A stretch of 64,000 nucleotides of DNA from Solibacillus isronensis (GTDB taxonomy: Bacteria; Bacillota; Bacilli; Bacillales_A; Planococcaceae), in contig NZ_FVZN01000006.1 in NCBI RefSeq assembly GCF_900168685.1, positions 88,290 to 152,289 on the forward strand. The letters run 5' to 3'. Positions 44,840 through 53,705 of this stretch are shown in pieces. The translations under genes were made by a program, and so were the position numbers. The notes under the pieces are model-generated. The model was given only the letters and a program-made list of their open reading frames with translations, was not told the DNA's origin and did not search any database. The stretch's first letter is position 1. Each line of letters begins with the position of its first letter.

Positions 44840-44841
44840 CT

Positions 44842-46059
44842 CTAATCTCTTTTCATTCCGATCGGCAAATAATACGATAAATTATTTGTAATCATTCCGC
44901 CAACACGCAACCCTATTGCTGCCGGCTTTCCGCTTATTAAAAAACTGCCGACCAATAACTCCCCTGTTTGTACTCCTTTTTCGCTTTGGAATGTTGTTTT
45001 CGGCTGCTCGATAAATTGCTGGTACACTTTTGTATAGTGATTATAAGATTTTTGGATATCCTCTTTTATAAGCTGTCCGTCTTCAGCATAAATTTCTACC
45101 GTATCCCCCTCGCGACCATATACCGGTTTCTTCACATAGCGTAGCCCTTTTTCGATGAATGGGGTGTTTTCCAAATATGTCGGTAAAAAGTACTCAGCAA
45201 TCCATTCATGCTCTTCGGATGTGAAAAATGCATTTCGTTCTTCATGTAACCCCCATATAATGGCCTGTACTGCTTTGTTTTGCAGTAAAAATGCAGAAGG
45301 CGGGTTGAGGATCGTCAGCAAATTCGACTCTATCAGTTCTATTAACCACAATCCTATTCTATTCTGCGCATCATCTTCGTCCTGAATTAAGTTTTCAATC
45401 GGAAATGTCGGACGATACAGTAAGTCAATCCGCTTTCCGTCTTCATCAAACAATCCCACACCTTTTTGTATTTGCAACTGATGTAAAGGCGTAAATTTCG
45501 CTCCAGGCACAAATTGCATTATGTAAAGCGTAGTAAAATAATCTTCTATATTATCCTCATGTGCGGTAAAAACAATATGTGCATCAGGAGAAAATATGCT
45601 TTGGGCAACACTTTTTCGCACATTGCTTTTTAAAAGCTCTTCCATTTCGGCATTCGGATTTTTCATGTCGAATTCTTTGCAAATTTGTTCGTTTACAACA
45701 AACAATTCCTTAATGAAGGTAGGTGTATCTGCATTCATTTCAATACATTTATAGCCGCCGTTATGTGCAATAAAATCAAAACGGGCAATTACACTTTCAG
45801 CTTCCAGTGTTTTCATGCGTAGAAAGGGAAGCGTTTCTTCCGGATACCCCATTTCAAGCAATACTTCATCCGGAATATTGCGTAATAAATGGGCTGTCTT
45901 AAAATAGATTTTCCCTGTACATTCAGTAGCTATACGAATTTTTTCGACCTCTTCATCTGTTACTTCATAGAGATCATAGAGGGCATACTCTTCTTCATAT
46001 AAATCTGCCCAAAATTGGTCAATCTTCGCATAAAACCGGCTGCGCTCGCTGTTCGTCAT
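44842..46059 (-). CDS. Glutathionylspermidine-synthase-like ATP-grasp ligase
   Basis: This 405-residue protein belongs to the GSP-synthase ATP-grasp family. Conserved segments include ARFDFIAHNGGYKCIEMNAD and TPTFIKELFVVNE. Glu, Asn and Asp residues here and VKKPVYGREGDTVEI further on fit the Mg-ATP and carboxylate sites. Gram-positive bacteria of this type do not make glutathionylspermidine, so it probably ligates another amine to a carboxyl group. The gene order DUF350, unknown protein, ATP-grasp, plus a lipoprotein, resembles the E. coli yjfL-yjfM-yjfC neighbourhood. Confidence 0.82.
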   Translation of the reverse strand: MTNSERSRFYAKIDQFWADLYEEEYALYDLYEVTDEEVEKIRIATECTGKIYFKTAHLLRNIPDEVLLEMGYPEETLPFLRMKTLEAESVIARFDFIAHNGGYKCIEMNADTPTFIKELFVVNEQICKEFDMKNPNAEMEELLKSNVRKSVAQSIFSPDAHIVFTAHEDNIEDYFTTLYIMQFVPGAKFTPLHQLQIQKGVGLFDEDGKRIDLLYRPTFPIENLIQDEDDAQNRIGLWLIELIESNLLTILNPPSAFLLQNKAVQAIIWGLHEERNAFFTSEEHEWIAEYFLPTYLENTPFIEKGLRYVKKPVYGREGDTVEIYAEDGQLIKEDIQKSYNHYTKVYQQFIEQPKTTFQSEKGVQTGELLVGSFLISGKPAAIGLRVGGMITNNLSYYLPIGMKRD

Positions 46060-46066
46060 GAATTGC

Positions 46067-46522
46067 TCAGCTCACTTTCATCTCGGTTACGTAAATTACA
46101 TAAACACCACGATCTTCGTCAATCTCTGTAGATGTAACGAGCATTTGCCCAATGGACGGTATATCCACTACATCTTTCAATAAGTAACGGATCACTTCAA
46201 AATGAGTATCACAAGGAATACGCGACAACAGGCGATAATTTTCACGTTCATTCGGGTTTCTGAATTCTATATGTATACCCTGTTCGCGAAAGCTTTTTTC
46301 ATCCTCCCCGGATAAATTACGGCCCATCTCCTTTAACACCAGTACTTCCATATCTTCTTCCATTTCATTTGATACGAGCTCATACTGTGTACCGCGCATT
46401 ATAAAATAGGTGCAAAGCTGTCTTGAATAAAACTCATCGAGTCCTACATTTGTTTCCGTGTATTCATAAAACGGCTCATAATGGCCATTTCCCTTATCTA
46501 CATAGTAAATTAAACGCTTCAT
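46067..46522 (-). CDS. Uncharacterised protein of the ATP-grasp/DUF350 cassette
   Basis: This 151-residue soluble protein starts MKRLIYYVDKGNGHYEPFYE and has a mixed alpha/beta sequence with no signal peptide and no motif I recognise. It lies 7 bp upstream of the ATP-grasp gene on the same strand and 18 bp after the DUF350 gene. Its placement suggests a dedicated accessory role in the same process. Confidence 0.72.
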   Translation of the reverse strand: MKRLIYYVDKGNGHYEPFYEYTETNVGLDEFYSRQLCTYFIMRGTQYELVSNEMEEDMEVLVLKEMGRNLSGEDEKSFREQGIHIEFRNPNERENYRLLSRIPCDTHFEVIRYLLKDVVDIPSIGQMLVTSTEIDEDRGVYVIYVTEMKVS

Positions 46523-46540
46523 TGTTCTCCGCTCCTTAAA

Positions 46541-46939
46541 CTAATAAGATATGCATTTCGCTACAATCCACCCAACCGCAACTGATAACGACAATAACAT
46601 TGTTCCGACTGCACGATTATCTTCTTCAATCGCCTTTTGAATGCTGAATCGGATTGTTATAACTTCAGCCAGGAAAAATACAACTACTTGTGCTACAATC
46701 CCAATCGCTCCCCATAACGCCATATCGATTAAAGAAATCGAATATTCGGCAGCTGCGCCTAATACAATTGCCAGTCCGACGACTTTACCACCTAGTAGCA
46801 TTGCGGCCGATACATTCCTTTGTGCAATTAACTGAAATTCTTTAATCTTTGGAGTACTGAGCGCAAACAGCACCATTCCAATTATTAACAAACCTAAAGA
46901 TACACCAAGATATGATAAAAAGTTTAAATACCCGTTCAT
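46541..46939 (-). CDS. DUF350 membrane protein (YjfL-like)
   Basis: This 132-residue protein has four transmembrane helices (about residues 8-27, 48-66, 75-97 and 112-130) with the DUF350 pattern (KVVGLAIVLGAAAEYSISLI; IRFSIQKAIEEDNRAVGTML). YjfL-family proteins occur with GSP-synthase-like ligases and YjfM-like lipoproteins. The gene is 15 bp from the lipoprotein gene upstream. Function unknown. Confidence 0.78.
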   Translation of the reverse strand: MNGYLNFLSYLGVSLGLLIIGMVLFALSTPKIKEFQLIAQRNVSAAMLLGGKVVGLAIVLGAAAEYSISLIDMALWGAIGIVAQVVVFFLAEVITIRFSIQKAIEEDNRAVGTMLLSLSVAVGWIVAKCISY

Positions 46940-46954
46940 GTTATTTTGTCTCCC

Positions 46955-47287
46955 CTATCCTCCGAAACTTTTTGTGCCACTGCCAAAACCCGAACTTGTT
47001 TTTGCGGCTTTATAGCTATTGCTGTTTTTATAATTTATGTAGCTGCTGTCGCTGTTTAGTGCCGCTTTATTATTGAAAAATCTGCCTCCATAATAATAGG
47101 CTCCATAATATCCCGAACGGCTTTCGTCACACCGCCATACACCTTCTTCTTCCGACCAGTCCCAATCCCTGCAGCTTTGGTCAGTAGGCTTTGGCGGTAA
47201 ACTGCTATTTGATGAACCACAGCCAGCCAAGCTTAAAGTAAGCGCAGTTGCTGAAACGCCGGCCATCAATTTCTTCGTCTTCTCCAT
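46955..47287 (-). CDS. YjfM/YgiB-like lipoprotein with Gly-Gly C-terminus
   Basis: This 110-residue exported lipoprotein has lipobox LAGC (residues 20-23) followed by a Ser/Asn/Tyr-rich mature part. A central Cys pair is in QSCRDWDWSEEEGVWRCDE. The C-terminus is SSGFGSGTKSFGG. A Gly/Ser-rich tail ending GG is also the character of E. coli YjfM/YgiB relatives encoded beside YjfC-type ligases, so this may be the substrate of the ATP-grasp enzyme. That is inference. First gene of the cassette. Confidence 0.75.
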   Translation of the reverse strand: MEKTKKLMAGVSATALTLSLAGCGSSNSSLPPKPTDQSCRDWDWSEEEGVWRCDESRSGYYGAYYYGGRFFNNKAALNSDSSYINYKNSNSYKAAKTSSGFGSGTKSFGG

Positions 47288-47384
47288 CTGTCTTAGCCTC
47301 CATTCCCTTTCCTATTTATTCGTACGTAACAGCAGTAAAAAAAGATTCTATAAATTTTTATTTTGGTACTTTTGTAGAATAAAA

Positions 47385-47410
47385 AAATCCTGTACAAGAA
47401 AACAGGATTT
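47385..47410 (-). terminator. Terminator of the gene at 47428
   Basis: AAATCCTGT (47385-47393) pairs with ACAGGATTT (47402-47410), with a minus-strand T-run. It separates the methyltransferase group from the ATP-grasp cassette. Confidence 0.82.
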
Positions 47411-47427
47411 GTAATAAGCAGCAATTT

Positions 47428-47628
47428 TTAATATTTATCTAGAAACAGAAGAGCATAGCTTCCCGCACAAACAAACATCGCGATTCGTGTAATTATATAG
47501 GCTGCACGTTCCGATGATGTAAGTTTTTTCTCTTTCTTCATTTTTTTAAAATGCCAATAAAAATATATAGCACATAAAAGGAGAATCATTGCCGAAATTT
47601 GAAAGGCATTTTCTAATAAGTTAACCAA
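47428..47628 (-). CDS. Small two-helix membrane protein
   Basis: This protein of about 66 residues begins at TTG 47628, with AGGAGGGGG directly upstream; an in-frame ATG at 47667 would give a longer form but lacks a site. It has two hydrophobic helices (FQISAMILLLCAIYFYWHF; AAYIITRIAMFVCAGSYALL) around a basic loop. It follows the methyltransferase gene by about 40 bp. Function unknown. Confidence 0.6.
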   Translation of the reverse strand: MVNLLENAFQISAMILLLCAIYFYWHFKKMKKEKKLTSSERAAYIITRIAMFVCAGSYALLFLDKY

Positions 47629-47668
47629 AAAACCCCCTCCTATTCTATTATCAGCTTTCGTAATCAAC

Positions 47669-48382
47669 TCATTTTACACAATGAAATATAAACGACTTTG
47701 CCTGATCTGTAGCCGGCTGTAACTTGAAATCTTCATAAGCGTTCACTGTCGAAAAGCCTGCTTTTTCAAGAGCGGATGAAATTTCTTCATAGCTACGGAA
47801 TATTAGTTGAACCTTTGCTTCATGTGTAATATCCGTATTAACATTTTTGATTTTTTCAAAAAAGGTAAAAACGTTCCGATCCAACCCTTCATATTCATCC
47901 CAATACAGCAAAGGGTCTCCTGTATGAACATCTTGAAGTTCGTCTACTGTCTCATCTTTTTGCCATTCTTCCCATGCTTTTGCTTGAGGGTTCCGTGCAT
48001 CAAAAATAAAATGCCCGTCAGGCTTTAAAGCTGTGAATACATCTTGCAGTACACTATCCCAGCTCTCTTCGGAAATAAAGACCTGCGCAACATTCGCTGT
48101 CATGATTACTGCATCATATGCGTTAGTTGTTAAGTCCTGACTATCGCCGATTATCCATGAAACAGATTGTGCATTGTCTTTGATTTGAGCTCGAAGAACG
48201 GCTTCTTCATTTGGATCGATTCCAGTTACTTCATAACCGGCCTTTGCCAATTCTATCGTTACCCGCCCAGTACCACAACCTAGGTCGGCAATCTTTTTAG
48301 CTTTTGTTAACTGTAGCAGCTCCATGAAGAATTCGTCTTCTTTCCCCCATGTATGAAGCTGATCGTAGTAATAGGCAATCAT
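47669..48382 (-). CDS. Class I SAM-dependent methyltransferase
   Basis: This 237-residue protein has SAM motif I IADLGCGTGRVTIELAKAGY, followed by EVTGIDPNEEAVLRA, IIGDSQDL and DAVIMTANVAQVF. It is a UbiE/methyltransferase-25-type protein acting on an unknown small molecule. Its start overlaps the stop of the upstream membrane protein by four bases, so the two are coupled. Confidence 0.88.
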   Translation of the reverse strand: MIAYYYDQLHTWGKEDEFFMELLQLTKAKKIADLGCGTGRVTIELAKAGYEVTGIDPNEEAVLRAQIKDNAQSVSWIIGDSQDLTTNAYDAVIMTANVAQVFISEESWDSVLQDVFTALKPDGHFIFDARNPQAKAWEEWQKDETVDELQDVHTGDPLLYWDEYEGLDRNVFTFFEKIKNVNTDITHEAKVQLIFRSYEEISSALEKAGFSTVNAYEDFKLQPATDQAKSFIFHCVK

Positions 48383-48588
48383 TCAACTTCCCCTGCTTTC
48401 CTTTTAAGCATCCGTTCCGTTATTATTCCTACTGCTGCCCCTACAAAGACTGGCAGTAAAGCAATTTCAGTATGAGAGAGTGAAATTTTAAATATAAGAA
48501 AATTTATATCAGCTAAATAACCGATAAAATATAAAATGGCTATCGTTGCAAACGAGGAAATTAATGGAATCCAAAATACTTTTCCCAT
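48379..48588 (-). CDS. Small two-helix membrane protein
   Basis: This 69-residue protein has two hydrophobic helices (residues 5-27 and 40-57) and a charged C-terminus (ERMLKRKAGEVE). It overlaps the methyltransferase gene by four bases (ATGA), showing translational coupling. No family recognised. Confidence 0.62.
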   Translation of the reverse strand: MGKVFWIPLISSFATIAILYFIGYLADINFLIFKISLSHTEIALLPVFVGAAVGIITERMLKRKAGEVE

Positions 48589-48628
48589 TTTTCCATCTCC
48601 GTTCTATTCTATTATTGTCCATTATCTT

Positions 48629-49537
48629 TTAATCAACCAAATTTAATTCTCCCTTATACCAAGTCGGTACAGGATTGTTCATCCCGTCAAACCATTCCAG
48701 AACATTTTTTGCCTGATTTTTCATTACGTTTAAATCGTCTTCCCCGTAATCTACAGCCCAAGGAAGGGATGACAGCATATTACTGCTTATATAAAATGCA
48801 AGCAACGGAAAAAATTCCTTCGGCGGTGTTCCGTTAAAATATCCGTTAAGCTGCCCTGTAGCAAAGTATGGACTGGTATCGGCACTCCACACTATCCGGT
48901 TAAACTCTTCCCACGGATCTCCATAGTCATTGCGGTTAAAGTCAATTACATACAGCTCTTTCTGAGGGGATATAATCATGTTTCCAACATGGAAGTCACC
49001 GTGATGAAAACATTGTTCCCTGCCTTCCAGGAGGTGTCTGTTTTCTTCAATATACCGAATAATTTTATCGTCACCAGCTATTTTTACATCACAGTCTTGG
49101 TACATTTTAATTTTACTGTCCGCTTTACGATTAAATCTTGTTCCCCATTCTTCCTGCTCTGCTGGCGCAGGAATGCTGTGAATTTCCTTCAGTATTTGCC
49201 CTGATTTTATCCCTAGTGAATATTGTTCAGCTTCTGTCAGGTTAGGCAATATCTGCTCCGCATCTTCACCGTCACACCATACAAAAATCGTATAGACACT
49301 TTTGCCATTGTCACACATTCCAAAATCGACAGGCCGTGAAACAGGCAAGCCCCTTTCAGCTAAGGAATTTATAATTTCATACTCATTTTTCTTTTTATCA
49401 TAATCCGCGATATCGCAAATGCGAAGCAACAGCCTCTCATTTGTAACTGTTTCTATATAGTACTTTTTATCGTCCGACCATCCTTTATGGATCGCTTCAA
49501 TTTTCTTGAATGTATCGTAGTTTTTTATATCGACCAT
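48629..49537 (-). CDS. APH-fold kinase (aminoglycoside phosphotransferase family)
   Basis: This protein of about 302 residues has the kinase-like APH motifs: catalytic HHGDFHVGNMI, Mg-binding VIDFNRNDYGDPWEEF, and an N-lobe with LLRICDIADYDKKKNEYEII. ATG 49537 follows GGAGG; a longer upstream frame has no site. APH-family proteins phosphorylate aminoglycosides, macrolides or small metabolites. Nothing here shows it to be a resistance gene. Confidence 0.85.
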   Translation of the reverse strand: MVDIKNYDTFKKIEAIHKGWSDDKKYYIETVTNERLLLRICDIADYDKKKNEYEIINSLAERGLPVSRPVDFGMCDNGKSVYTIFVWCDGEDAEQILPNLTEAEQYSLGIKSGQILKEIHSIPAPAEQEEWGTRFNRKADSKIKMYQDCDVKIAGDDKIIRYIEENRHLLEGREQCFHHGDFHVGNMIISPQKELYVIDFNRNDYGDPWEEFNRIVWSADTSPYFATGQLNGYFNGTPPKEFFPLLAFYISSNMLSSLPWAVDYGEDDLNVMKNQAKNVLEWFDGMNNPVPTWYKGELNLVD

Positions 49538-49628
49538 AAATTTCCTCCAGTTGTTAGTAATTGCTTTTAGTATTTTAACATATATATGTAAATAATTTTC
49601 CAAATTAGTTAAAATCGATGTTCTAAAT

Positions 49629-50336
49629 TTAAAGTAAGTGCAGATAATATCCGATTACTCCAAACCCGATAAATGTGCCGCATAAAATTTTGAAGACTGA
49701 AGATTTATGAAGTGCCGGATATAAGATTTCTGTGACGGTGACTATAAAAATCATCCCCATAGCGAAACTCATGAAGAGTGTATTAAGTAACGGGTGAACA
49801 AGAAAACTACCGATAAAAACCCCTAAAGCTACTGGCATCGATACGAGAAGTGAAATTATTAAAACAGTAAATATATTGAATCCAGCCAAAATTAAAGGGA
49901 TAAACAAAATTATTCCCTCGGGAATACTATGAAATAAAAGTGTTTGCAATAAGGCCTTTGTAAGATCGGGTTGTTCATTAGCCCCTAACGTTATTCCAAT
50001 CGGTAAATTGTGAACCGCAAAACTAAGCATCAACAATAGGCCAGTTCGAATATATATTTTCTTTTTAGTGTGACTTTCTTTATCTTGTTTGAAGTGCAAT
50101 TTACTATGTAGCACTTTGAACAACATCATCCCTAGAATAAAGCCAATAATCGTACTTAACCAGCCGCCTGATTCTACAGCTTCCGGTAGTATTTCAAAAC
50201 TGATCAAACCTAGAATTACCCCTGCACAAAGCGCATAAATAATATGTGCCTTTTGGTTAATTCCTTTAAAAAGCCAAGCGACCATGCCACCAATGAATAT
50301 ACCTGCAGAAGTCCATAAAAAACCTAGTAGCCACAT
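49629..50336 (-). CDS. ZIP-family metal transporter
   Basis: This protein of about 235 residues has eight helices. Helix 4 has HNLPIGITLGANEQPDL and helix 5 HSIPEGIILFIPL, the paired HNxxxG and HSxPEG metal-binding signatures of ZIP transporters (ZupT group). It probably imports zinc or a related divalent metal. ATG 50336 is preferred behind AAAGGTGA. No metalloregulator gene is adjacent. Confidence 0.88.
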   Translation of the reverse strand: MWLLGFLWTSAGIFIGGMVAWLFKGINQKAHIIYALCAGVILGLISFEILPEAVESGGWLSTIIGFILGMMLFKVLHSKLHFKQDKESHTKKKIYIRTGLLLMLSFAVHNLPIGITLGANEQPDLTKALLQTLLFHSIPEGIILFIPLILAGFNIFTVLIISLLVSMPVALGVFIGSFLVHPLLNTLFMSFAMGMIFIVTVTEILYPALHKSSVFKILCGTFIGFGVIGYYLHLL

Positions 50337-50403
50337 CGTTATCACCTTTCACTGAGTATAGTTAGTCGTATGGTTAATGCGGATGATTTATGAAAATAAA
50401 AAA

Positions 50404-50439
50404 ACCGTATTTAAAGTATGAGATTACTTTAAATACGGT
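50404..50439 (-). terminator. Terminator of the ABC ATPase remnant
   Basis: ACCGTATTTAAAGTA (50404-50418) pairs with TACTTTAAATACGGT (50425-50439), 15 bp, T-run on the minus strand. Confidence 0.88.
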
Positions 50440-50452
50440 AAATATAATTTGG

Positions 50453-51129
50453 TTATCCTTCCAGAGTCAGCAGGCCGTCTTCCATACGGTAAACTTTATC
50501 GCAAAACTCCAGCATACGTTCGTCATGGGTTACCATGATTGCTGCTTTGTTGCGTTCTTTAACTTCTTTTCGGATTTGTTTTACGACTTCAAATGCACGT
50601 TTAGAATCTAAGCTTGCTGTTGGTTCATCTGCCAGTATGATGTTTGAATTATTCACAAACGCACGAGCGATTGCTACACGTTGACGTTCCCCACCAGATA
50701 GCTCATTCGGGAATTTATTGAACTTATCCCCTAACCCTAATTCCGTTAGTAATGTTTTCGCAAACTTTGTATCTTCTGCTTTTACTTTGCCTTTCATTTT
50801 ACGCACTAGCAGTAACTGATCTAACACCGTTAAACCGGAATTAAATTTGATGTTTGTAAAATGAACCCGACATCTGTTAAGCGAAAAGCCGATAAATCTT
50901 TTTCCTTCATCTTGCCGATATCTGTACCGTTAACAAGTACTTCACCTGTCGATGGCTGAAGTAATGCCCCTGCAATCGATAAGAGTGTACTTTTCCCTGA
51001 ACCTGATGGACCGATAATAGCAATGAACTCACCCGGGTTTACTGTAAGGGATACATTTTTAAGTGCATCTACTATAGAGTCCCCTTCTTTAAATGATTTC
51101 GTTACGTTTTTTAGTACTAAACCTGTCAT
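50453..51129 (-). pseudogene. Frameshifted ABC transporter ATP-binding protein (MacB/LolD type)
   Basis: Two adjacent minus-strand frames together make one ABC ATPase. The first (51129-50830) carries Walker [12 protein letters not shown] and the Q-loop [10 protein letters not shown]; the second (50827-50453) has signature LSGGERQRVAIARA, Walker B ILADEPTASLD and HDERMLEF. At 50830-50845 the frame reads ...TTA ATT CCG GTT TAA; one missing base there would restore ...[13 protein letters not shown]. So a single-base deletion splits the gene, unless it is a sequencing error. No FtsX-like permease gene lies next to it, so the unit also lacks its partner. Confidence 0.8.
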
Positions 51130-51155
51130 TTATTCCACTCTCCCAAATATACTAA

Positions 51156-51188
51156 AAACCGTTCGCTTAATAGATAAGCGACCGGTTT
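51156..51188 (-). terminator. Terminator of glmS
   Basis: AAACCG (51156-51161) pairs with CGGTTT (51183-51188), with TCGCTTA/TAAGCGA inside and a minus-strand T-run. Confidence 0.85.
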
Positions 51189-51200
51189 ATATATTCAACC

Positions 51201-53000
51201 CTATTCAACCGTAACTGATTTTGCAAGGTTACGAGGTTTATCAACGTCACAACGACGGTGAAGTGCAGCATAGTAGCTGATTAATTGTAATGGTACAACA
51301 GATACAAGTGGTGTTAATAGTTCATGTACTGAAGGGATAACTAAACGATCGCCTTCTTCTTCCATGCCTTCCATTGCAATAATACATGCGTTGGCACCGC
51401 GCGCAACTACTTCTTTCACGTTACCGCGAATGTTAAGCGCCACACCTTGTTGTGTTGCTAATGCGAAGACTGGTGTACCTTCCTCGATTAATGCAATCGT
51501 ACCGTGTTTTAACTCACCACCGGCAAAACCTTCTGCCTGAATGTATGAGATCTCTTTAAGTTTTAATGCACCTTCCAATGATACACAGAAGTCCATATTA
51601 CGACCGATGAAGAACGCATTGCGTGCGATTTTTAAATAATCTTCGGCAATCTGCTCCATTTCATCTTTAGAGTCGATAATTGTCTGGATGCCGTTTGCAA
51701 CAATCGCCAGTTCCTGTTTTAAATCAAAGTCCAGTTCAACACCTAATTCTTTTGCAACTGCATAGGCAGCTACTGCTAAAACAGCTACTTGAGCAACATA
51801 TGCTTTCGTAGATGCTACAGCAATTTCCGGTCCGGCATGTAATAGTAATGTGTAATCAGCTTCACGTGAAAGTGTTGAACCTTGTACGTTTGTTACAGTT
51901 AACGCTTTGTAGCCAAGCTCTTTGATTTTTACTAATACTTGACGGCTATCCGCTGTTTCACCTGATTGTGAAATGAAGATAAATAAAGGTTTCTTCGATA
52001 GTAATGGCATATTATAGCCAAACTCGCTTGAAATGTGTACTTCTACTGGAATACCAGCAATTTTTTCAAAATACTGTTTCCCGATTAAGCCGGCATGGTA
52101 ACTCGTACCTGCCGCAATAATATATAGACGGTCAGCTTCAGATAAAGCTTTTAGAATATCTGCATCAACCGTAACATCTTCACCTTGTTCATACGCTTGA
52201 ATAATTTTACGGATAACAGTTGGCTGTTCATCCATTTCTTTTAACATATAGTGAGGGTATGTTCCCTTTTCGATATCAGAAGCATCCAATTGTGCTGTGT
52301 ATGGTGCACGCTCAACAACGCGGCCATTTAATGTTGTAATTTCAACTTTATCTTTACGAACGATTACAACTTCTTTATCGTGCAATTCGATAAACTGGTC
52401 AGTTACTTGCAGCATCGCCATTGCGTCTGAAGCGATAACGTTGAAGTCTTCACCCACACCTACTAATAGCGGTGATTTGTTTTTCGCTACGTAAATTGTT
52501 TCCACATCTTCGTTATCTAAAAGCGCCAATGCATAAGATCCGTGCACTAACGATAATGTTTTACGGAATGCTTCTAAAGTAGATAAGCCCTCTTTCGCAA
52601 ATAAATCGATTAACTGTACGATAACTTCTGTATCAGTATCCGAGTTCATCTGAATCCCTTTAAGATAAGCTTTTTGTAATAAGTGATAGTTTTCGATAAC
52701 CCCGTTGTGTACAAGTGTATAACGGCCTGAAGCACTTGTATGAGGATGTGCATTTAAGCGGTTTGGTACACCGTGGGTTGCCCAACGTGTATGACCAATC
52801 CCAACAGCTGCTTCTACATCTCCATCAACTGCTTTACGTAAATCTGCAATACGTCCTTTTTCTTTGAATACTGTTACGCCTTCTTCATTGTGTACAGCAA
52901 TCCCTGCAGAATCATAGCCACGGTACTCTAGTTTCTCTAAACCTTTTAATAAAATCTCTTTAGCGTCCAATACGCCGTTATATCCTACAATTCCACACAT
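51201..53000 (-). CDS. glmS: Glutamine--fructose-6-phosphate aminotransferase
   Basis: This 599-residue enzyme makes glucosamine-6-phosphate from fructose-6-phosphate and glutamine, the entry step to UDP-GlcNAc and peptidoglycan. It has an N-terminal class II glutamine amidotransferase domain starting with the nucleophilic Cys (MCGIVGYNG) and containing RWATHGVPN. Two SIS sugar-isomerase domains follow ([34 protein letters not shown]). It is controlled by the ribozyme in its 5' leader. It lies near glmM, as in B. subtilis, though here pfpI and a spacer intervene. Confidence 0.96.
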   Translation of the reverse strand: MCGIVGYNGVLDAKEILLKGLEKLEYRGYDSAGIAVHNEEGVTVFKEKGRIADLRKAVDGDVEAAVGIGHTRWATHGVPNRLNAHPHTSASGRYTLVHNGVIENYHLLQKAYLKGIQMNSDTDTEVIVQLIDLFAKEGLSTLEAFRKTLSLVHGSYALALLDNEDVETIYVAKNKSPLLVGVGEDFNVIASDAMAMLQVTDQFIELHDKEVVIVRKDKVEITTLNGRVVERAPYTAQLDASDIEKGTYPHYMLKEMDEQPTVIRKIIQAYEQGEDVTVDADILKALSEADRLYIIAAGTSYHAGLIGKQYFEKIAGIPVEVHISSEFGYNMPLLSKKPLFIFISQSGETADSRQVLVKIKELGYKALTVTNVQGSTLSREADYTLLLHAGPEIAVASTKAYVAQVAVLAVAAYAVAKELGVELDFDLKQELAIVANGIQTIIDSKDEMEQIAEDYLKIARNAFFIGRNMDFCVSLEGALKLKEISYIQAEGFAGGELKHGTIALIEEGTPVFALATQQGVALNIRGNVKEVVARGANACIIAMEGMEEEGDRLVIPSVHELLTPLVSVVPLQLISYYAALHRRCDVDKPRNLAKSVTVE

Positions 53001-53209
53001 AATCCGTTTCCTCCAATGTAATTGCTACACCGAAGCACATTTTGGCAACACAAAAGTAGACTACGAAATCTACCTTTTTTCGCCTAGTGCGCTTTACGGA
53101 AGTTAATTCGATGGTGATGTTTGCTCTCGTTTAGCAAAGCTAGCACGCATCGTTAACATTCCTGCTCTTTATTTAAAAGGTGATGTAGCTAAATATTATT
53201 TTTAATTGT

Positions 53210-53367
53210 ATGCCGTTTCGCTTTTCTGTCCAGAAAATCACTTCTCTGTTTTAAAACGAAAGTTACAACCGGGCATGTGCGATCGGGAGGCATCCGCCGA
53301 AATTTCGATAAACCTCCACCTCGTCAACTAAGGATTATGTCCGCTCGATTTCCTTAGTTCTGGCGCT
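53210..53367 (-). ncRNA. glmS ribozyme (glucosamine-6-phosphate-activated self-cleaving riboswitch)
   Basis: Read on the minus strand, the glmS leader contains GCGCCAGAACTAAGG at 53366-53352, GTTGACGAGGTGGAGGTTTA at about 53329-53310, and then TCGGCGGATGCCTCCCG ending at 53284. These are the conserved core elements of the glmS ribozyme. Cleavage is expected just before the G at 53366. Glucosamine-6-phosphate made by GlmS acts as the cofactor, lowering glmS mRNA. The 3' boundary near 53210 is approximate, because the peripheral helices are not resolved. The remaining ~200 nt to the glmS start hold no other feature I recognise. Confidence 0.93.
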
Positions 53368-53446
53368 ATAATTGTTTTCCGATTTTGTATGCGCGATTTT
53401 CTCCCCTTTTGCGCAGCTCAACGATTTCCTTTTGCTGAGCATTTAC

Positions 53447-53475
53447 ATCATACACATAAACAATTTCACCGTCAA
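53447..53475 (-). promoter_or_regulatory. Probable sigma-A promoter of glmS
   Basis: On the minus strand TTGACG (53475-53470) and TATGAT (53452-53447) have 17-bp spacing. Transcription would start near 53440, about 75 nt before the ribozyme cleavage site. Confidence 0.7.
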
Positions 53476-53487
53476 TCCTACGCTATC

Positions 53488-53502
53488 ATTGTAAGCGCTT
53501 CA
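53488..53502. promoter_or_regulatory. Possible CcpA cre-like site upstream of the glmS promoter
   Basis: ATTGTAAGCGCTTCA matches most of the cre consensus (WTGNAANCGNWNNCW), failing in the last two informative positions. It lies 12 bp upstream of the -35. Low confidence. Confidence 0.3.
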
Positions 53503-53574
53503 CAGAAAAAATTTTTTCTTAAAAATAGTGCGGCTGTTGCCTTACATCTGTGAATTTCTCCCCATAAGAAAAAC

Positions 53575-53671
53575 ATCCCGTTTTGATTGGGGGAGATGAA
53601 GTTTGTAACAGCAGTAATGTTGTCATTCCCACTGATTACAAGACTCACTCCACATGACATCAAAACGGGAT
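53575..53671 (-). ncRNA. Long structured hairpin, unknown function
   Basis: ATCCCGTTTTGAT (53575-53587) and ATCAAAACGGGAT (53659-53671) are perfect 13-bp inverted arms. The 71 nt between can pair further (GGAG with CTCC, TTGTAA with TTACAA, CAG with CTG). On the minus strand the distal arm is followed by GTTTTTC. It lies 34 bp after the pfpI stop and upstream of the glmS promoter. It could be an unusually large pfpI terminator, a small RNA, or the remnant of a MITE-like element. I recognise no known family. Confidence 0.5.
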
Positions 53672-53705
53672 ATGCACTATTTTCTATCGTATGCAAAGAG
53701 CTCGA

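Noticed and set aside
44607..44891. 94-codon plus-strand ORF
   Set aside because: It starts inside the tauE terminator, has no ribosome binding site and is antisense to the ATP-grasp gene end and the 63-residue ORF.
53478..53696. 72-codon minus-strand ORF between pfpI and glmS
   Set aside because: It runs through the 97-nt hairpin and the cre-like site, and the start has no ribosome binding site.
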